Part shown: in pieces, positions 22,626-35,039 of the stretch
Numbering within the stretch: the first letter of the stretch is position 1
Layout: every line of letters starts with the position of its first letter
Assembly: GCA_035236585.1 (NCBI GenBank)
Contig: CP141137.1
Coordinates: forward strand, 50,366,057-50,430,056
Length of the DNA: 64,000 nucleotides
Source of the DNA: Warburgia ugandensis
Taxonomy: Eukaryota > Streptophyta > Magnoliopsida > Canellales > Canellaceae
Direction of reading: 5' to 3'
Position numbers and translations under genes: made by a program
The notes under the pieces: generated by a model
What the model was told of the DNA's origin: nothing
Database searches by the model: none
Seen by the model: only the letters and a program-made list of their open reading frames with translations

Positions 22626-23904
22626 TTCCCAACACAAACCATCGCTATGAGCCAGTAACGTTTCAATATCGTTCCAAATCTATAATGGTCGATCTAATTC
22701 CCATGGAATGCTGTAAGGTGTCCATGATTTCTTCACATTATAATCCTTCAATACGCCTACCTCATAATTACTCAAAAACTATATATCTACATCCCACTAA
22801 CACAGTGACAAACATATACTAGGGATCCTTGCCAAGCAAATCAGAAGATAGCACCAAACTGAACTTCTCCTCCCTCAAATCAAGAGGAGGAATAAATTTT
22901 CCAAACATATCTGGTTGTCAATCAGACAACAGGCACGACCCCATTCACGAATGTATGTTTCCATCATTGTTGCCCTGGAAAACCATGCCTACATCTGGGA
23001 AAGGAACATCTCCGATCTTTCTCCATCAATTTGTGCCTTGACTAAAAACTTCACATTCCATGGTGTGCTACTGCTGCTAGATCCTCTAGTACAGGATAGA
23101 AAATTCTTATGACTTTATATTCATTAACAACAAAGGCAAATCCAGAACAGATTTTGGAATAAGCATCAAGCTCGGGTTCTAGGAGGGTCACATATTAGCC
23201 AATAAGAGGATTAGAGAGGTAGACGGGATCCTGGTATTCACGTTAAGGCATAACAAACCATTACAAGCACCAACAATTTGGGCTTCGGGGGAATACACTC
23301 CTCATAGAACTAGTCTCTTAATTGGATGGAATTGAATGGCTGGGAGAAATCATCGTATTCTAGAAAGTAGAAACCATGGTAGGAGTCAACAAGGAAAGAT
23401 TGGTTGGTTCTGGTGCTGAGAAAACGAGTTCGATTTTGGAGCATCAAAGTTGTGAGCCAGGGTTCTGACTATGACATACCCAGCTGCTGCTAGAGAGAGG
23501 GATTTGATGATGGTCCGTAAGCATCCTCATCCCCGTAGTTGTATGTTTCTGTATCTTCTTCGCATTACATGTTAAATTTGCTTCCGCAGTTCAATTTCTT
23601 GGTTTTCCAAGGCCCTTGAGGGTTGTCTTACATCAATGTTTCCCATAGCCTAGGAACAAAAGCAATTAAAGCAGCAGGGTGTATCATCTTGAGACAGAGT
23701 CAGTAAAGATACAACATCACCAGCAGATAAAAGCGCGTTGCTATTCTTGACCAGTCTTTTTCTCTAGTCAGTTGCAGGGAAAAAGAGTCAACTCTGCTTT
23801 GGCTTGGTCAAGTACTTGGATGAAAGGCTAATTCATGCAACTCGTTAACAGAAGATGTCGATAAAAATAAACTTTGCCAATTCAGGCAAAGAGACAATGT
23901 GTAG
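22626..23904. other. No recognisable gene
   Basis: Single-copy sequence within this window. Open frames at 22553-22822, 22829-23041 and 22915-23112 have no family motif or splice-consistent continuation that I can support. Confidence 0.45.
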
Positions 23905-24110
23905 TGGTTTTGAAGATATCTGAGTTTTCAGGATTTTGGCCAAAAAACCACATCAGTGGTTGGTGATTTGAGAACATTTGGTCAAAACTCAATGTAAGTA
24001 GTTGAAGACTTGTGTTTTGGTGGTTTTTGACATGTTTAACTTCCCAGGCAGTATTACATGTGCTCAAAAACCACCAAATCCCAGCAAGTGAAAATCTGAG
24101 ATGCTTACAA
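23905..24110. repeat. Foldback (imperfect inverted repeat)
   Basis: A perfect 15-bp inverted pair, TTTGGTGGTTTTTGA at 24016-24030 and TCAAAAACCACCAAA at 24064-24078, lies inside a longer imperfect foldback (ATATCTGAGTTTTC near 23916 against GAAAATCTGAGATGC near 24089). It could be a MITE remnant or a hairpin RNA-type locus. No target duplication was identified. Confidence 0.55.
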
Positions 24111-26339
24111 AATAAAATACACCATTTTTCCTCTCTTAGAAATCCACTTGACACTTCTTTTTCTAGAGAGAGCAAGAGAACGGCTTTTGAGGACTTAAGT
24201 CTTTTATAATAATTGCAACATTGAAGTTCTGATTGCTATTAGACATGTGTATCATCATATGGTTGATCTTGCCATTAATTAAGGGCCCCATCATAAAATA
24301 CATTTTCTTATAAAGCAACATAATGTAATACATGGGAATATATAGGTAGAAGCAGATTTGATACATCAATATTATAAAACATACATAAAGAACTACATCT
24401 TTTTCAAATATCCAGCATGCAAGTGCATTAATTATTAGGTGAATCACAATGGGATTTGAAGTCCCCATAAAAATATTTCTCATTGGATATAGTTTATGTA
24501 GTAATTAATGCACAGACCAGCTACCTTTCATGGTATTATTAGAGCTACCAAAGTCTAATTTATATGTTTCAAGTCATCTTTAGGTCGGTAAAGTCCATGA
24601 TAGGTTGCAAGTGAATATTCTTTTCCATGTAAATCTCGCACATATTCAGGGAAAATATATTACAAGAATTATTCTAAAAATTAAACTAATTAAATAACTT
24701 TTCATCTATCACTAAAAATGCTAGGGGCGCATTTGATGAATTACTGTTGAAGGATACTGACTATTTTCCAAACAATATGCAGTCTTAAGAGCAAAGTAGT
24801 GGTTGATGATGTTGTCCTTCTTGAATGTAATGAATAGAATCCTGTCCTGCAAAATGAGAACAGTAATCCTCACGGTACGATGGATGATAAAGAAGTCGCC
24901 TAAATCAGGGGCCAACCAACAAGAATCTCAAGGTACGAAAACAAAGGCAAAGGCAGAAAAGAAAAGGTCTGACAGACAAATCAAAGGCACACAACTAGCA
25001 AATTAGTGGCCCAATTAATCCACTTTTTTAATGGCCCAAACAATTATAATGAAAAGCACACCCAATTAACAATTAGGGTTATTTTTTTATATTATTTAAA
25101 ATTCCATGAATTTTCATCAAAATTCATCAATATATCCCCCAAAACCACTACTATACAAAAAATATCCTCGATAAGTTTCCATGTCCAGTTCCCTGGTTTA
25201 CCACAGAAAACCTCTAATTTATATGAAAAGCTGCCAAAACCAATTTTCATGAAAATCTTTCAAAACCATCAAAACAATTCCCCTATTAGTTTAAACAGTG
25301 ACCATGACAAGTGAAGACGTTGAAAACAGAGAACGCATGATGGGACTCCAAATAAAATGAATGCAGTCAAGGCTAGGTAGATGCCGTGACAGCCGGAACC
25401 TTCAAGTGTTTGTATATCAATCATAGCAGTAGGTAGCAAATAACAGAAAACGCTGAAATTTTACAGTTGTATCACAGGAAGATGATTTTAAAACACCCAA
25501 CTGAAACCAAACATCCAGCTCTCAAGATAACATTCATTGACCTGCTTAAAACACTTGGTATAAAACCAAATGTAGCAGATGCAAGCATAATGGAAGTTCA
25601 ACTTTTAATAGAACCTACTGCATCCAAGGCAACCTAAAGCACTCAAAAGGAACTACACTTGCTATAAGGGGAAAGAGGAATATAACACCATTACGTGGTA
25701 ATCTGTTACCAAACTGCTTATGACAATTATAAAAAAGTAGCCCCAAATTTATGTTTGAGGAGCTCTATATGGGATTTATGAAAAAAATTAACTCCTACAG
25801 TAGTTATCCATGAAGTGAAAAAAATCATTAGGCGTCTTCAGTTCGTAACAGCAAGCACCAAATTCAAGCACCAAATTCAAGCACCAAGTGTCTGCAACAA
25901 AGCCAGCCATGTAACACATTTGAAGTTAAAGAAACCCCATTGACAAATATATCAAACTAAAGGTCAAACATAACATTATGACAAATTCCAGGTTCACTCA
26001 GGAAACTTAAAACTAATATAATCTGTGCCAACAAATTAAAGCGCAAAAGGAACATAACCTCAGTCCTTCCTTTGAGCCCACAAAGAACTGCACTGGTTGA
26101 GAAAGGGTTGGTTATTTGCTTGATTGTAGAAAATCTTGTCTGCAGAAATACATTTACAGTATAAGCAGTAGGACAATAGCGTGATCTCCAGGCAGCACAA
26201 AACTTAACCTACTAAGTTAAAGATTAGGAATGTGCATATAGATAAACATTCTCTCATTTCCGACTATCATCTGGTTGTGGTAATACATGTACAAGTTTGA
26301 CACCAGAACACTCCCAATCCTCGAACCTGTTCTGTAGAG
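24111..26339. other. No recognisable gene
   Basis: A/T-rich intergenic or intronic sequence. The only small feature is a short direct repeat GCACCAAATTCAA repeated at 25855-25888. Open frames such as 24163-24483 and 25006-25314 show no family motif. Confidence 0.45.
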
Positions 26340-27790
26340 GTAGTAAAAGGCATGCACAATAGCTAGGGAGAAACTAACATTACATGGACTTATTACTAAC
26401 TCTGCAGTGAGAAAAATTAAATTCCAGATCTTAAGTGTGAAAATATCTGGGGACAAAATGATTATTGTTGTCCACAAATTGTTGTCCAAAGCAAAAAAGC
26501 AATTAAACCAAGCAAAAAATACAGGGATTTCATGTGTGACTGGAAACCCAAATGGAGTCAACTCATCTAACAATCCAAACTAATTTTCCGTCATGATCTT
26601 CTCCACGAAATCATCCTAGCCTCTGCTCTTCCAGGGTGTAAATGGGACTGAGTTAAGGAGTAAGAGTATGACAGAAGGCAACTAAAAATATTTCTTCCTT
26701 GCGATTGAACCCAAATCTCAATTTACAGATCGTTAATAAGCTTTATCCTTACTTCTTGCAACATAAGCTGGTTCAGTTTTCACAAAAGAGCTGTTCTAAA
26801 ATTGAAGCTCTTGATATTTCAGGAAGATCTATCATCAAAGATCTTGAAAAAAGAAAGGATTTGAATTAAGGGTTCATCATTCTCCATGTCTCAGGAACAC
26901 AGACCTTGCCTGAACCATTTAGTACTAGTGTTGGACGCCATTCAGATATATTTTATCTCATACTTCCATTCACTGGTCAAATTAACCAAGAACAAACTGA
27001 AAATTGTGTCAACACCACTATTTAGTACTGTCAGATGAGTACAGTATAAAAAGGCAACCGGTTGAAGAATCTCAAGAATAAGAATGCATTAAAATATTCG
27101 CGAAAATAAGCAGAGGTGGTTGAGAATAACATTTCAAAGAGTGATTATTTTATAGTACACAAGTTCAAATTAGTGAAATTAGAATTAATTGTAGTAGTAA
27201 ATAAGAAACGACTAAACTAGCGGGCAGCAGGGCTCTTAAGTAGCAGGACTATTTTATATTGTGATAAAAGATAAAGAGTTTTATGACAAAAATGGAATCG
27301 AGTACTTATTACTTCGTTCATATTTGTGCTTTGTAATATAATTCATTTCTCATTTGTGGCAAAAGCATTAACCAACTAGAATCCAGTTTCCTCATCATCA
27401 TGACTGAAATTAATTACAGAACAAGGTAGCATGTTCAACGTGCCAAAAAAGGTACATAGATCTATTACATGTACAAGGAAATTAGATTCCTAGGCTTGGA
27501 GATAATATATGCTACAAGGAATAGAATAAGCGATAAACCACTAACACATTGACATGCACCTTGTAGAGTGTGAGCACTAATAAGAAACATAAGAATATGT
27601 CAAAAGCAGCACTAATTACTAATAAATAACATGCTTGTGCAGAAGAACAAAGACGAGATGATGGTTGATATAACTATTTTTGTTTCCCTCTGATTCAGTC
27701 ATCTTTTCTAGTAGCAATACAAGTCTTGGAAGTTATGGCATTATGCCATGGAAACTTGGGAGCGCACAGAGACATCTTAGAGGCTTGTAC
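26340..27790. repeat. Segmental duplication, copy 2
   Basis: Diverged direct copy of 21060-22625, about 5.25 kb downstream in the same orientation and slightly shorter through deletions. Collinear blocks run from ATTACATGGACTTATTACTAA near 26379 to TTATGCCATGGAAA near 27745. Confidence 0.85.
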
Positions 27791-28206
27791 TCCTTGTCTT
27801 TTGGAGCATAAGACAGAAACAAATCCCGCCACAATGCATACCGGTGGATTTGTCATAACATGAATGTTCCTCTCAAAACTAAGCTAAGAGTCTAAGAGCC
27901 ATAAAAACTACACGGATCCATCACCATATCAGAACCCAACATTAATTTCCAAAACTCTTCCTCCCACGGATCCATACCTTTCATGTATTTTGCCAGAAAG
28001 TTATACAGATAAGAAATGAATGCTTGACACAGTAAATAAAAATAAGTTGAATTTACAGGATATAACTTGATTTGCAGAACAAATTATCTTCACTTAAATG
28101 GATATTGAATATTGATGCAAAGTACACATCCAGTATTTCTTTAACAACTCTCGCTTGATTTGGTTGTTGATGTTAGATTATAATACTTTCTAACTGCTTT
28201 TGCCAA

Positions 28207-28690
28207 ACAGCCTCAACAACAATCATGATCCCACAAATACATTATGAAATCCAACAAAAAAAAAAAAGAAAAAAATTCATCTGTGATGCCAAAACGAAAA
28301 AGAAAGCATGCATCCAACGTTTAAAAACTGAGCTTGTTTATGGAAGAACAGATAATTCCGATGCCCTTTTTGTTCCATAAGGAGAAGAAACAGCGCAGCA
28401 AAACCTATCTACAAATATTACTGGAAAACTCTCGATCAAAGAAGAGATCGCATCGATCTAAACAACAAATGGTCGAAACATTTACACCTCTCACGAATAA
28501 AAAGAAACGAAATAACGCATCAACAAAGCTAGTGAGAAAGGCAAAGGAAAGAACACCCAGAAATCAACAGTTCGATCAAGAGCCGTGACTTCTTAAAAGA
28601 TGAAAAAAAAAAAAAATTGTCACTGGGCAAGATGATGGAGAGATTTTTGCAGGACAGAAATCCATATTTTCTTATCATCCAACCTTCCCA
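28207..28690. repeat. 481-bp tandem duplication, unit 1
   Basis: Starts ACAGCCTCAACAACAATCA and ends CATCCAACCTTCCCA. It is about 97 percent identical to the adjacent unit 28691-29171, differing mainly in A-run lengths and a few substitutions. Both units contain the same 84-codon plus frame (28334 and 28815), which has no family motif. Read on the minus strand, the sequence is T-rich with short purine islands, like a 5' UTR or first intron. Confidence 0.95.
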
Positions 28691-29171
28691 ACAGCCTCAA
28701 CAACAATCAAGATCCCACAAATACATTATGAAATCCAACAAAAAAAAGAAAAAAAATTCATCTGTGATGCCAAAACGAATAAGAAAGCATGTATCCAACG
28801 TTTAAAAACTGAGCTTGTTTATGGAAGAACAGATAATTCCGATGCCCTTTTTGTTCCATAAGGAGAAGAAACAGCGCAGCAAAACCTATCTACAAATATT
28901 ACTGGAAAACTCTCGATCAAAGAATAGATCGTATCGATCTAAACAACAAATGGTCGAAACATTTACACCTCTCACGAATAAAAAGAAACGAAATAACGCA
29001 TCAACTAAGCTAGTAAGAAAGGCAAAGGAAAGAACACCCAGAAATCAACAGTCCAATCGAGAGCCGTGATTTCTTAAAAGATGAAAAAAAAGAAAATTTG
29101 TCATTGGGCAAGACGATGGAGAGATTTTTTCAGGAAAGAAAACCATATTTTCCTATCATCCAACCTGCCCA
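28691..29171. repeat. 481-bp tandem duplication, unit 2
   Basis: Immediate direct copy of 28207-28690. The offset is 481 bp downstream of the poly-A indels. The near identity indicates a recent event. At its right end, sequence passes into unique DNA at CCCAAATTCAGGGG. Confidence 0.95.
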
Positions 29172-29851
29172 AATTCAGGGGAACAACCCCTTCCCTTCTC
29201 ACCAAAACCTCCAAAAATCAATGAAACAAACAGGGGGTTGCGTGCGAACCAGTTGAAAGGGTCGAATCCAGGGAAATCAATAGAATGGGTAGCGTAGGAA
29301 AACCAACAGAATCAAGAATCAGACCAAACTGTTTTCCCACCTACTCATTCTAGTAACCTCCCAGGCTTCCTTCACCCTTTCCATAGCCCGCTCCTCTGTA
29401 CTCCTCTCCAATCGACTTTCCCTTTAAATATGGAATTTTGGTATAGATCCGGTGGCTTGCAGGACACGTTTAGCGGTTTTCCAAAACCGCTTCTCTTACC
29501 CACTGTTTTGACATACTGCCATTTTCCTACCGAAAGAATACGAGGAAAGGGCACAATCTTGCTTCACCAAATAAATAAGGTGGAAAGCACCGTAAAGTTG
29601 GCCTTCTTGGGAGCACTATTGAACTCACAGGAATGGCGTGTCCAGCGACCACATTTTCGGAGCCCACTCGTTTTTCATGACGAGGTAAGATGACATGAAT
29701 CGTATCAATGTAAACGGTGCTTGAGATAAAAATCCTCCTCTTAACTCAAGGTTAAGTTAAAATTTTAATTAATACTAAGTTTGACCCTCTCAGGCTAGAT
29801 TTTATATTATTTAATTTTATATAAAAATATCATCGGGGACTACAAGGCCTA
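29172..29851. other. Possible minus-strand promoter region; no gene confirmed
   Basis: More GC-balanced than its surroundings. On the minus strand there is a TATA-like ATATTTAAAG at about 29423-29432, and the tandem duplication lies downstream of it. No coding exon can be assigned. Confidence 0.25.
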
Positions 29852-29931
29852 AAGTATATGCCTTGAACTCGTGATCTCAAGGTCACATGAAAACAACTTT
29901 TACCATTACACTACGAGCTACATGCACCGGG
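29852..29931 (-). mobile_element. Au-type SINE fragment
   Basis: The minus strand reads TAATGGTAAAAGTTGTTTTC, ATGTGACCTTGAGATCACGA and GTTCAAGGC, the A-box to B-box part of the SINE family. The 3' half is missing. Confidence 0.7.
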
Positions 29932-29945
29932 ACAATCCGATGATA

Positions 29946-31033
29946 GAATGAAGACAACATCAAGTAAGGAAGTAAAGATTATAGAACGGAACATTCTAGC
30001 AAATATTAAATGAAACAATTTAGAATACATACTTTTATAAATAAATTCTAAATTTTAGGCCTGGATCTAATTCACACGTTTTTCTAACCCATTAGACAAT
30101 CAAAGGTGGAGCAAGTAGATGAAATAGTTTCCTTTCACCCAAATTCCAAAATTCTTGGCATTCTTCCTGTCTAAATATGTAATTTAGTAATTACTTTTCG
30201 TATCTCTCCCAAGATTACCACCATTAACAAACATAATGATCTCTCTCCTCCAATCCCGTTTCATGGTTGAAAGTCTTGGGACCAACTAACTTTCTAGCAT
30301 GAAGGATGATAGTATGGTGTGAAAGGCTAATAGCAAGTTGTTGTGCATTATTGCCGCGTTTACAAGATGAGCCTCATCTTCCATTGATCTAACCTGTTCA
30401 TCTAATTTATCAAGCTGCAGACATGCTGTATTCCAAACAGCAAGGTGAGATGGTTATAACCTCCACAAACTTTTTCTTACTCGTTGATTATCAATCGTTC
30501 ATGAGATAATTTGTGCTCAAAGTGACCTTCAAGTTAGGCTATGGACGATTGTTACATTATGTCGTAGTGTTAGTGAGCCTTCATTAGTTTAGTAAATGTC
30601 TCTTATCATCCCGTTATTTAGTCCTTGTTCGTCCCAACAAGAAAGAGAAATGCATATTCTGATGGATACTAAGCTCATAGAATCCTCACTTTTTTTTAAC
30701 ATTAGCCATTTGAAATAGAAAAAATCAGATGTATGAGTTTGACCACCATGGTCAGGTGATCTTTGGTAACCAATAGGGGTGAAAAAACACGGTTAGTTAT
30801 AACTGTACTTTTAATAAGTCTTGTGTTCATGGGCAGTGAAATGTCAAAACTGTTTATTTCAAAGCATGGTTTTAGGGGTATCCAATAGATGAGATTTTTT
30901 TTTTATGTAGGGCATCTAAGATAGCTTGAATCAGATTTAGATAGTTAATAAAATATAAGCAGCGGGCATAGTATGCATCTTTTTCAATAGGACGCCACAA
31001 AAAGCTTTCCATGAGATAGAGAGAGATTACATG
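29946..31033. other. No recognisable gene
   Basis: A/T-rich intergenic DNA without supported ORFs or repeats. A poly-T tract lies near 30895-30905. Confidence 0.45.
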
Positions 31034-31246
31034 GAGCCCACCTTTGCATGATAAGAATCAATCATCTCATTGCTCCAATTTTAGATTTCTTACATGTAAA
31101 AAATCATATGACAAATAATATTCTATTTTAGTCACAATTTTCATATATGTTTTAGATTCTAGAATCATTCTAATCACATGCTTTTAATCTAAAAGACATA
31201 AATATGGAGCAATGAGATGAACGATTCTAATTATTCAATGGTAGGC
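31034..31246. mobile_element. MITE-like inverted repeat
   Basis: Arms of ~45 bp: AGCCCACCTTTGCATGATAA then GAATCAATCATCTCATTGCTCCA at the left, with the inverse (TGGAGCAATGAGATGA, CGATTCTAATTATTCAATGG, TAGGCT) at 31205-31246. About 120 bp of A/T-rich sequence separates them. There is no ORF. No target duplication was assigned; superfamily unknown. Confidence 0.6.
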
Positions 31247-32517
31247 TACAAAAAATATGGTCACTTGGCTGCACCCATAATGTAGTCAATTTAGCATTCG
31301 TCTTAGGTTCAATAGATATAAACCATTTGTTTGTTGTTTATGAGGTGTTACTAGATCATGAGATGGAGTGAGATGGCTCAAGTTTTAGATTTCTTAAGCC
31401 AACTTCTTGTTGTTGAGCTTGATACTACTTGAGTTTCAAAATTCTCATCTCAATTGTTTGTTAGTAATGCTTGAGTTGACTCGGATTTCAAATTTCTCAT
31501 CTTATTTGCTTGTTTCTAGTTATTTAACGACTAAATATTAAGATAGTGATTATCATCTCATGCCATCTCATTTGGAGATAATTATAGTATAAAAGTAGGT
31601 TATTTTCTCTCCCAAAATTTCTAATTAGACTTGTTTTGTGGTTGATTTAGGAAGAGAAAAAAAAATCGCTTATCACTTCCCCACCTTAATTCTCCATAGT
31701 ATACTAATGATGAGAAATGGACCCATAAAAGCTATGAGTGGGCCATGCATGTTTCATTCTATAGGCTGACAAAATGAGCATATATGTAAGTCTCATGCAA
31801 AGTGGTACACAAATCTCCCTTTGAGCAAGACCAAATACATGGATTCTACTCATATTGAGACTATAATTAGGTCTTATGCTACATTTTGTTATAGTGGCCA
31901 ACACAAGCTTCATGCGAAGTGAGCTTATACACAGATCTCATGTTGAGTGAGACCAAATATATAAGTTTCTATTTATATAGCATAAAAAGTGGTCGCACAT
32001 GCACATCTAAGTTTATGCTACACTTTGTCAGAAACGACACATGCATATTTCACAAAAAGATAAGCATATTCAATTTTATTTGAAATGTTATAGTAACTAT
32101 AATAAATGGGAAATGACATTCTCACTCATTTAATAACTATTGCCACATTATCATTTGGAGTGTTGTGGTAAAAGTTCAAGTGGCATCCACCCTAATTGAT
32201 CTTAACTATTTATCATAACCATCTTGACATAGTCATGAGCCTAATTCTAAAAATTAGATGATCTATCCTTGCTTTTCTTACCTATTTCAAGGTCTAAAAT
32301 GAATAGTATTAATATTAACAATAATCAAAATAGTTAGAGCTAATGGTAGGATTACCCTAAGTATTTCATTGTTTTATTAAATCATCTATGACAAGACCAT
32401 TCATTTAATGATTTTGACTATAAAAAGGAGGCCCGTTTAAGAAAAAGTAAAACAAAACCCTAAATAATATTAATGTATCAAAATGAATTTTTTTTGAAAA
32501 AATAATGGATGCTATTT
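31247..32517. other. Intergenic; one degenerate ~130-bp duplication
   Basis: 31790-31910 and 31925-32045 share GTACACAAATCTC / ATACACAGATCTC, GACCAAATA, and TTATGCTACA.TTTGT in the same order, so they are diverged direct copies. The rest has no supported feature. Confidence 0.45.
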
Positions 32518-33546
32518 TGTAACACCCGGGGTTCTAACAGTCACAATATTGTTCGCTTTGGGGCACCCATATACGCCTCTTATCAACAGTGCAACAACTT
32601 TCTCCTTAGCGATGTGGGGGACTAACTCTTTGTCCTTTAGCCGTCTCCCATCTACGGGGTACCTAGGCTTTCACATCTTCCTTCCTTAGGGAACACGTAT
32701 CCCCATATGTTAACCACGAAACCAAGTGCCTGCATGCTGCTAGCTACACACCCGGTTAAGGGTTGGCTCTAATACCATCTATAACAGCCTGAGGGCCCCC
32801 CCCACACAACAATATTGTCCGCTTTGGAGACTAGGGACTATATCACCCAGCCTCCTCACATCTTTGTTCTTCCCTTATGGGAAAAGGCCTTGTTCCATGG
32901 GCAAAGTGTGCAGTGGTCACAATACTGTCCTCTTTGAGTGTCTCCCAATCCATCCCTCAGTCTTCACCTCTAAATGGTACCTCAACCTTCACGGACAACA
33001 TGTTTTTCCTAGGAAATTGGGGAAGAACAAAACCTTGAGAGGTGTATGGGCGCCCCAAAGCAGACAATATTGTAATTGTTGGAACCCCAGGGTATTACAA
33101 ATGGTATTAGGGCCAGTTCCCCTTGTGCTGTGGTGGCTAGTTGCACGCGGGCGCCTAGTCATGGCTATCACGTGGGGACACATGTTCCCTAACGGGAAAA
33201 GATGTGAAGCCTTGAGGGATGAATCCCAGGACGGGTGAGGTACTAAGAGTTAGTCTCACATCGCCTGGGGAGAGAGAGTTGGTTTGTTTATAAGAGTTTG
33301 TACAACTCTCCTAGCAACGAGGCCTTTCGAAGGGTGAAGCCCAAGAGGGGTGAGGGACCTAAGAGAACAAAACCTTGAGAGGTGAAGCCCAAGAGAGGTG
33401 AGGAACCCAATGAGGACACTATTGTCTGCTGTGCATTCTGATACACATGAACGAGACTTTTTTCCATAAGGGAGGAACAAAACTGTGAAGCTGTATGGGT
33501 AGTCACAGCAGACAATATCATTACTATGGGACCTCTGGCTATTACA
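32518..33546. mobile_element. Head-to-head TRIM-like (miniature LTR) palindrome
   Basis: A central LTR-like block (about 32782-33093) has its own inverted ends: AACAATATTGTCCGCTTTGG near 32808 against CCAAAGCAGACAATATTGTA near 33055. On both sides a primer-site-like motif complementary to initiator tRNA-Met points outward: TGGTATTAGGGCC at 33096 on plus, and TGGTATTAGAGCC at 32780-32768 on minus. Beyond each lies matching internal sequence (GTGTTCCCTAAGG..AGATGTGAA on minus; ATGTTCCCTAACG..AGATGTGAA on plus). The outer termini are again LTR ends: TGTAACACCC at 32518 and CTATTACA at 33546. It is non-coding. Confidence 0.7.
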
Positions 33547-34949
33547 GGCTTAATGAGGATGAAAATTTTTTAGTGTTTTTTTAGAAAGCCTTTGTTGGCA
33601 AAAGATTTTCACCGGGTAGAAGCCCTATTTTTTAGCAAAACATAAATAAAACAGCTATATGTAGAATAGTCCAAACTGCATAATAACGCCCAATTTAACA
33701 CATTGGTAGAAATATCATTTCTCATAATAGGTTAACAATATTTTTCTCCTTTTAGATGATCTCATTCTATCTAATTACATATCACCACTCTATATCATGC
33801 AAAATCCTCACATCATATCATGCCATCTCATTGTCTAACACTTCATCTCTAGACATAATAAGTTGTCACTAATTCATGAGAACTCACTCCATCTCAAGAT
33901 CTACTAACACCTTGTCAGCAAACATGCACAACATCATGTAAAAAATATTAGAGGGAAGATTAAAAGAGAACTTAATAACTTTAAAAGAGATTCACTTATT
34001 CAAAGGAACTTAAAAAACCATTTCATTTAGATTATCCTGACTAGTTGTCATTTCTCTAACATATAAGAATTTACTACTCTTGAAATTTACTATCTAGCAT
34101 ATCTAAGGCATTTTGAATAACTTTAAATCTTTCAAAAGAAGTCAACATCTCCAATTCTATATGACCTAAGCGGGTGGGTCTGCAAATATGTGGTATGCAC
34201 CCATATTGGATATGGATTGGAGGTTTTTTGTCCACAATCCATGTGGATTAGAAACTCAATTCGTACTTGATCTATATCTACACAAATTGGATCTAATTCA
34301 ATCTGCTTATCCATTTTGCCAACACTATAGAAATCTCTTCAATAAGGGAAAAATGTAACCTCAAACCTCTAACCAAGCTTAACAAGGAGTGGTGACATAA
34401 TATTTGCAACTAACCATCCTAGACAGATATCGGTGCAGCATGGATATTGTTGCGTCATGTTTACAATAAGAGTCTTGAACTTTTCATTATGATATAAAGT
34501 AATAGATACATTACATAAGATATAAATAGGGAACATCATAATAGAATAAAAATATTTTAAGTAATCCTTAAAAAGTTTAGAAAACAAAATAAAAAATTAG
34601 AAAACTAAGTTGGTTGAGACCAAACTTGAACTGAAGAAGTTCAAAACCATTATTTAGAAAGCGGCTTTCTTGATGCATCTACAATTTGATATTTGATGTC
34701 AATATGTCAAATAAAAAGAGATTCTTTCAAAACCTTATCACGAAAATTGAGAATTAATTTCATTGTGCTTGGATCATGAAAGAAAACTAGATTGGACCTT
34801 AAGGATATGGCTCCAACATTGTCACATATCACTGGTAGCTTTGATTGTCGCAATTTGATTCAAATAACAAGGACTAAAGCTATATAAACTATGCAGGCAT
34901 TGTTGCCATTGACTTATATTCTACTTTTTTTCTTTTTATTATAATAATT
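33547..34949. other. No recognisable gene
   Basis: A/T-rich sequence. A block at 34130-34320 (CATATTGGATATGGATTGG and similar) resembles dispersed non-coding repeats but is single copy here. No supported ORF. Confidence 0.4.
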
Positions 34950-35039
34950 TTTACAATCATACACTCATCCACCATTCTCAAGGACACATGTCCTACACTT
35001 TGTAGTGATAGACATCACACCTCTTAATTGAATGCCTGC

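Noticed and set aside
28334..29069. Twice-repeated 84-codon Lys-rich frame
   Set aside because: The repetition is due to the 481-bp DNA duplication. No family motif; A-rich composition explains the Lys content.
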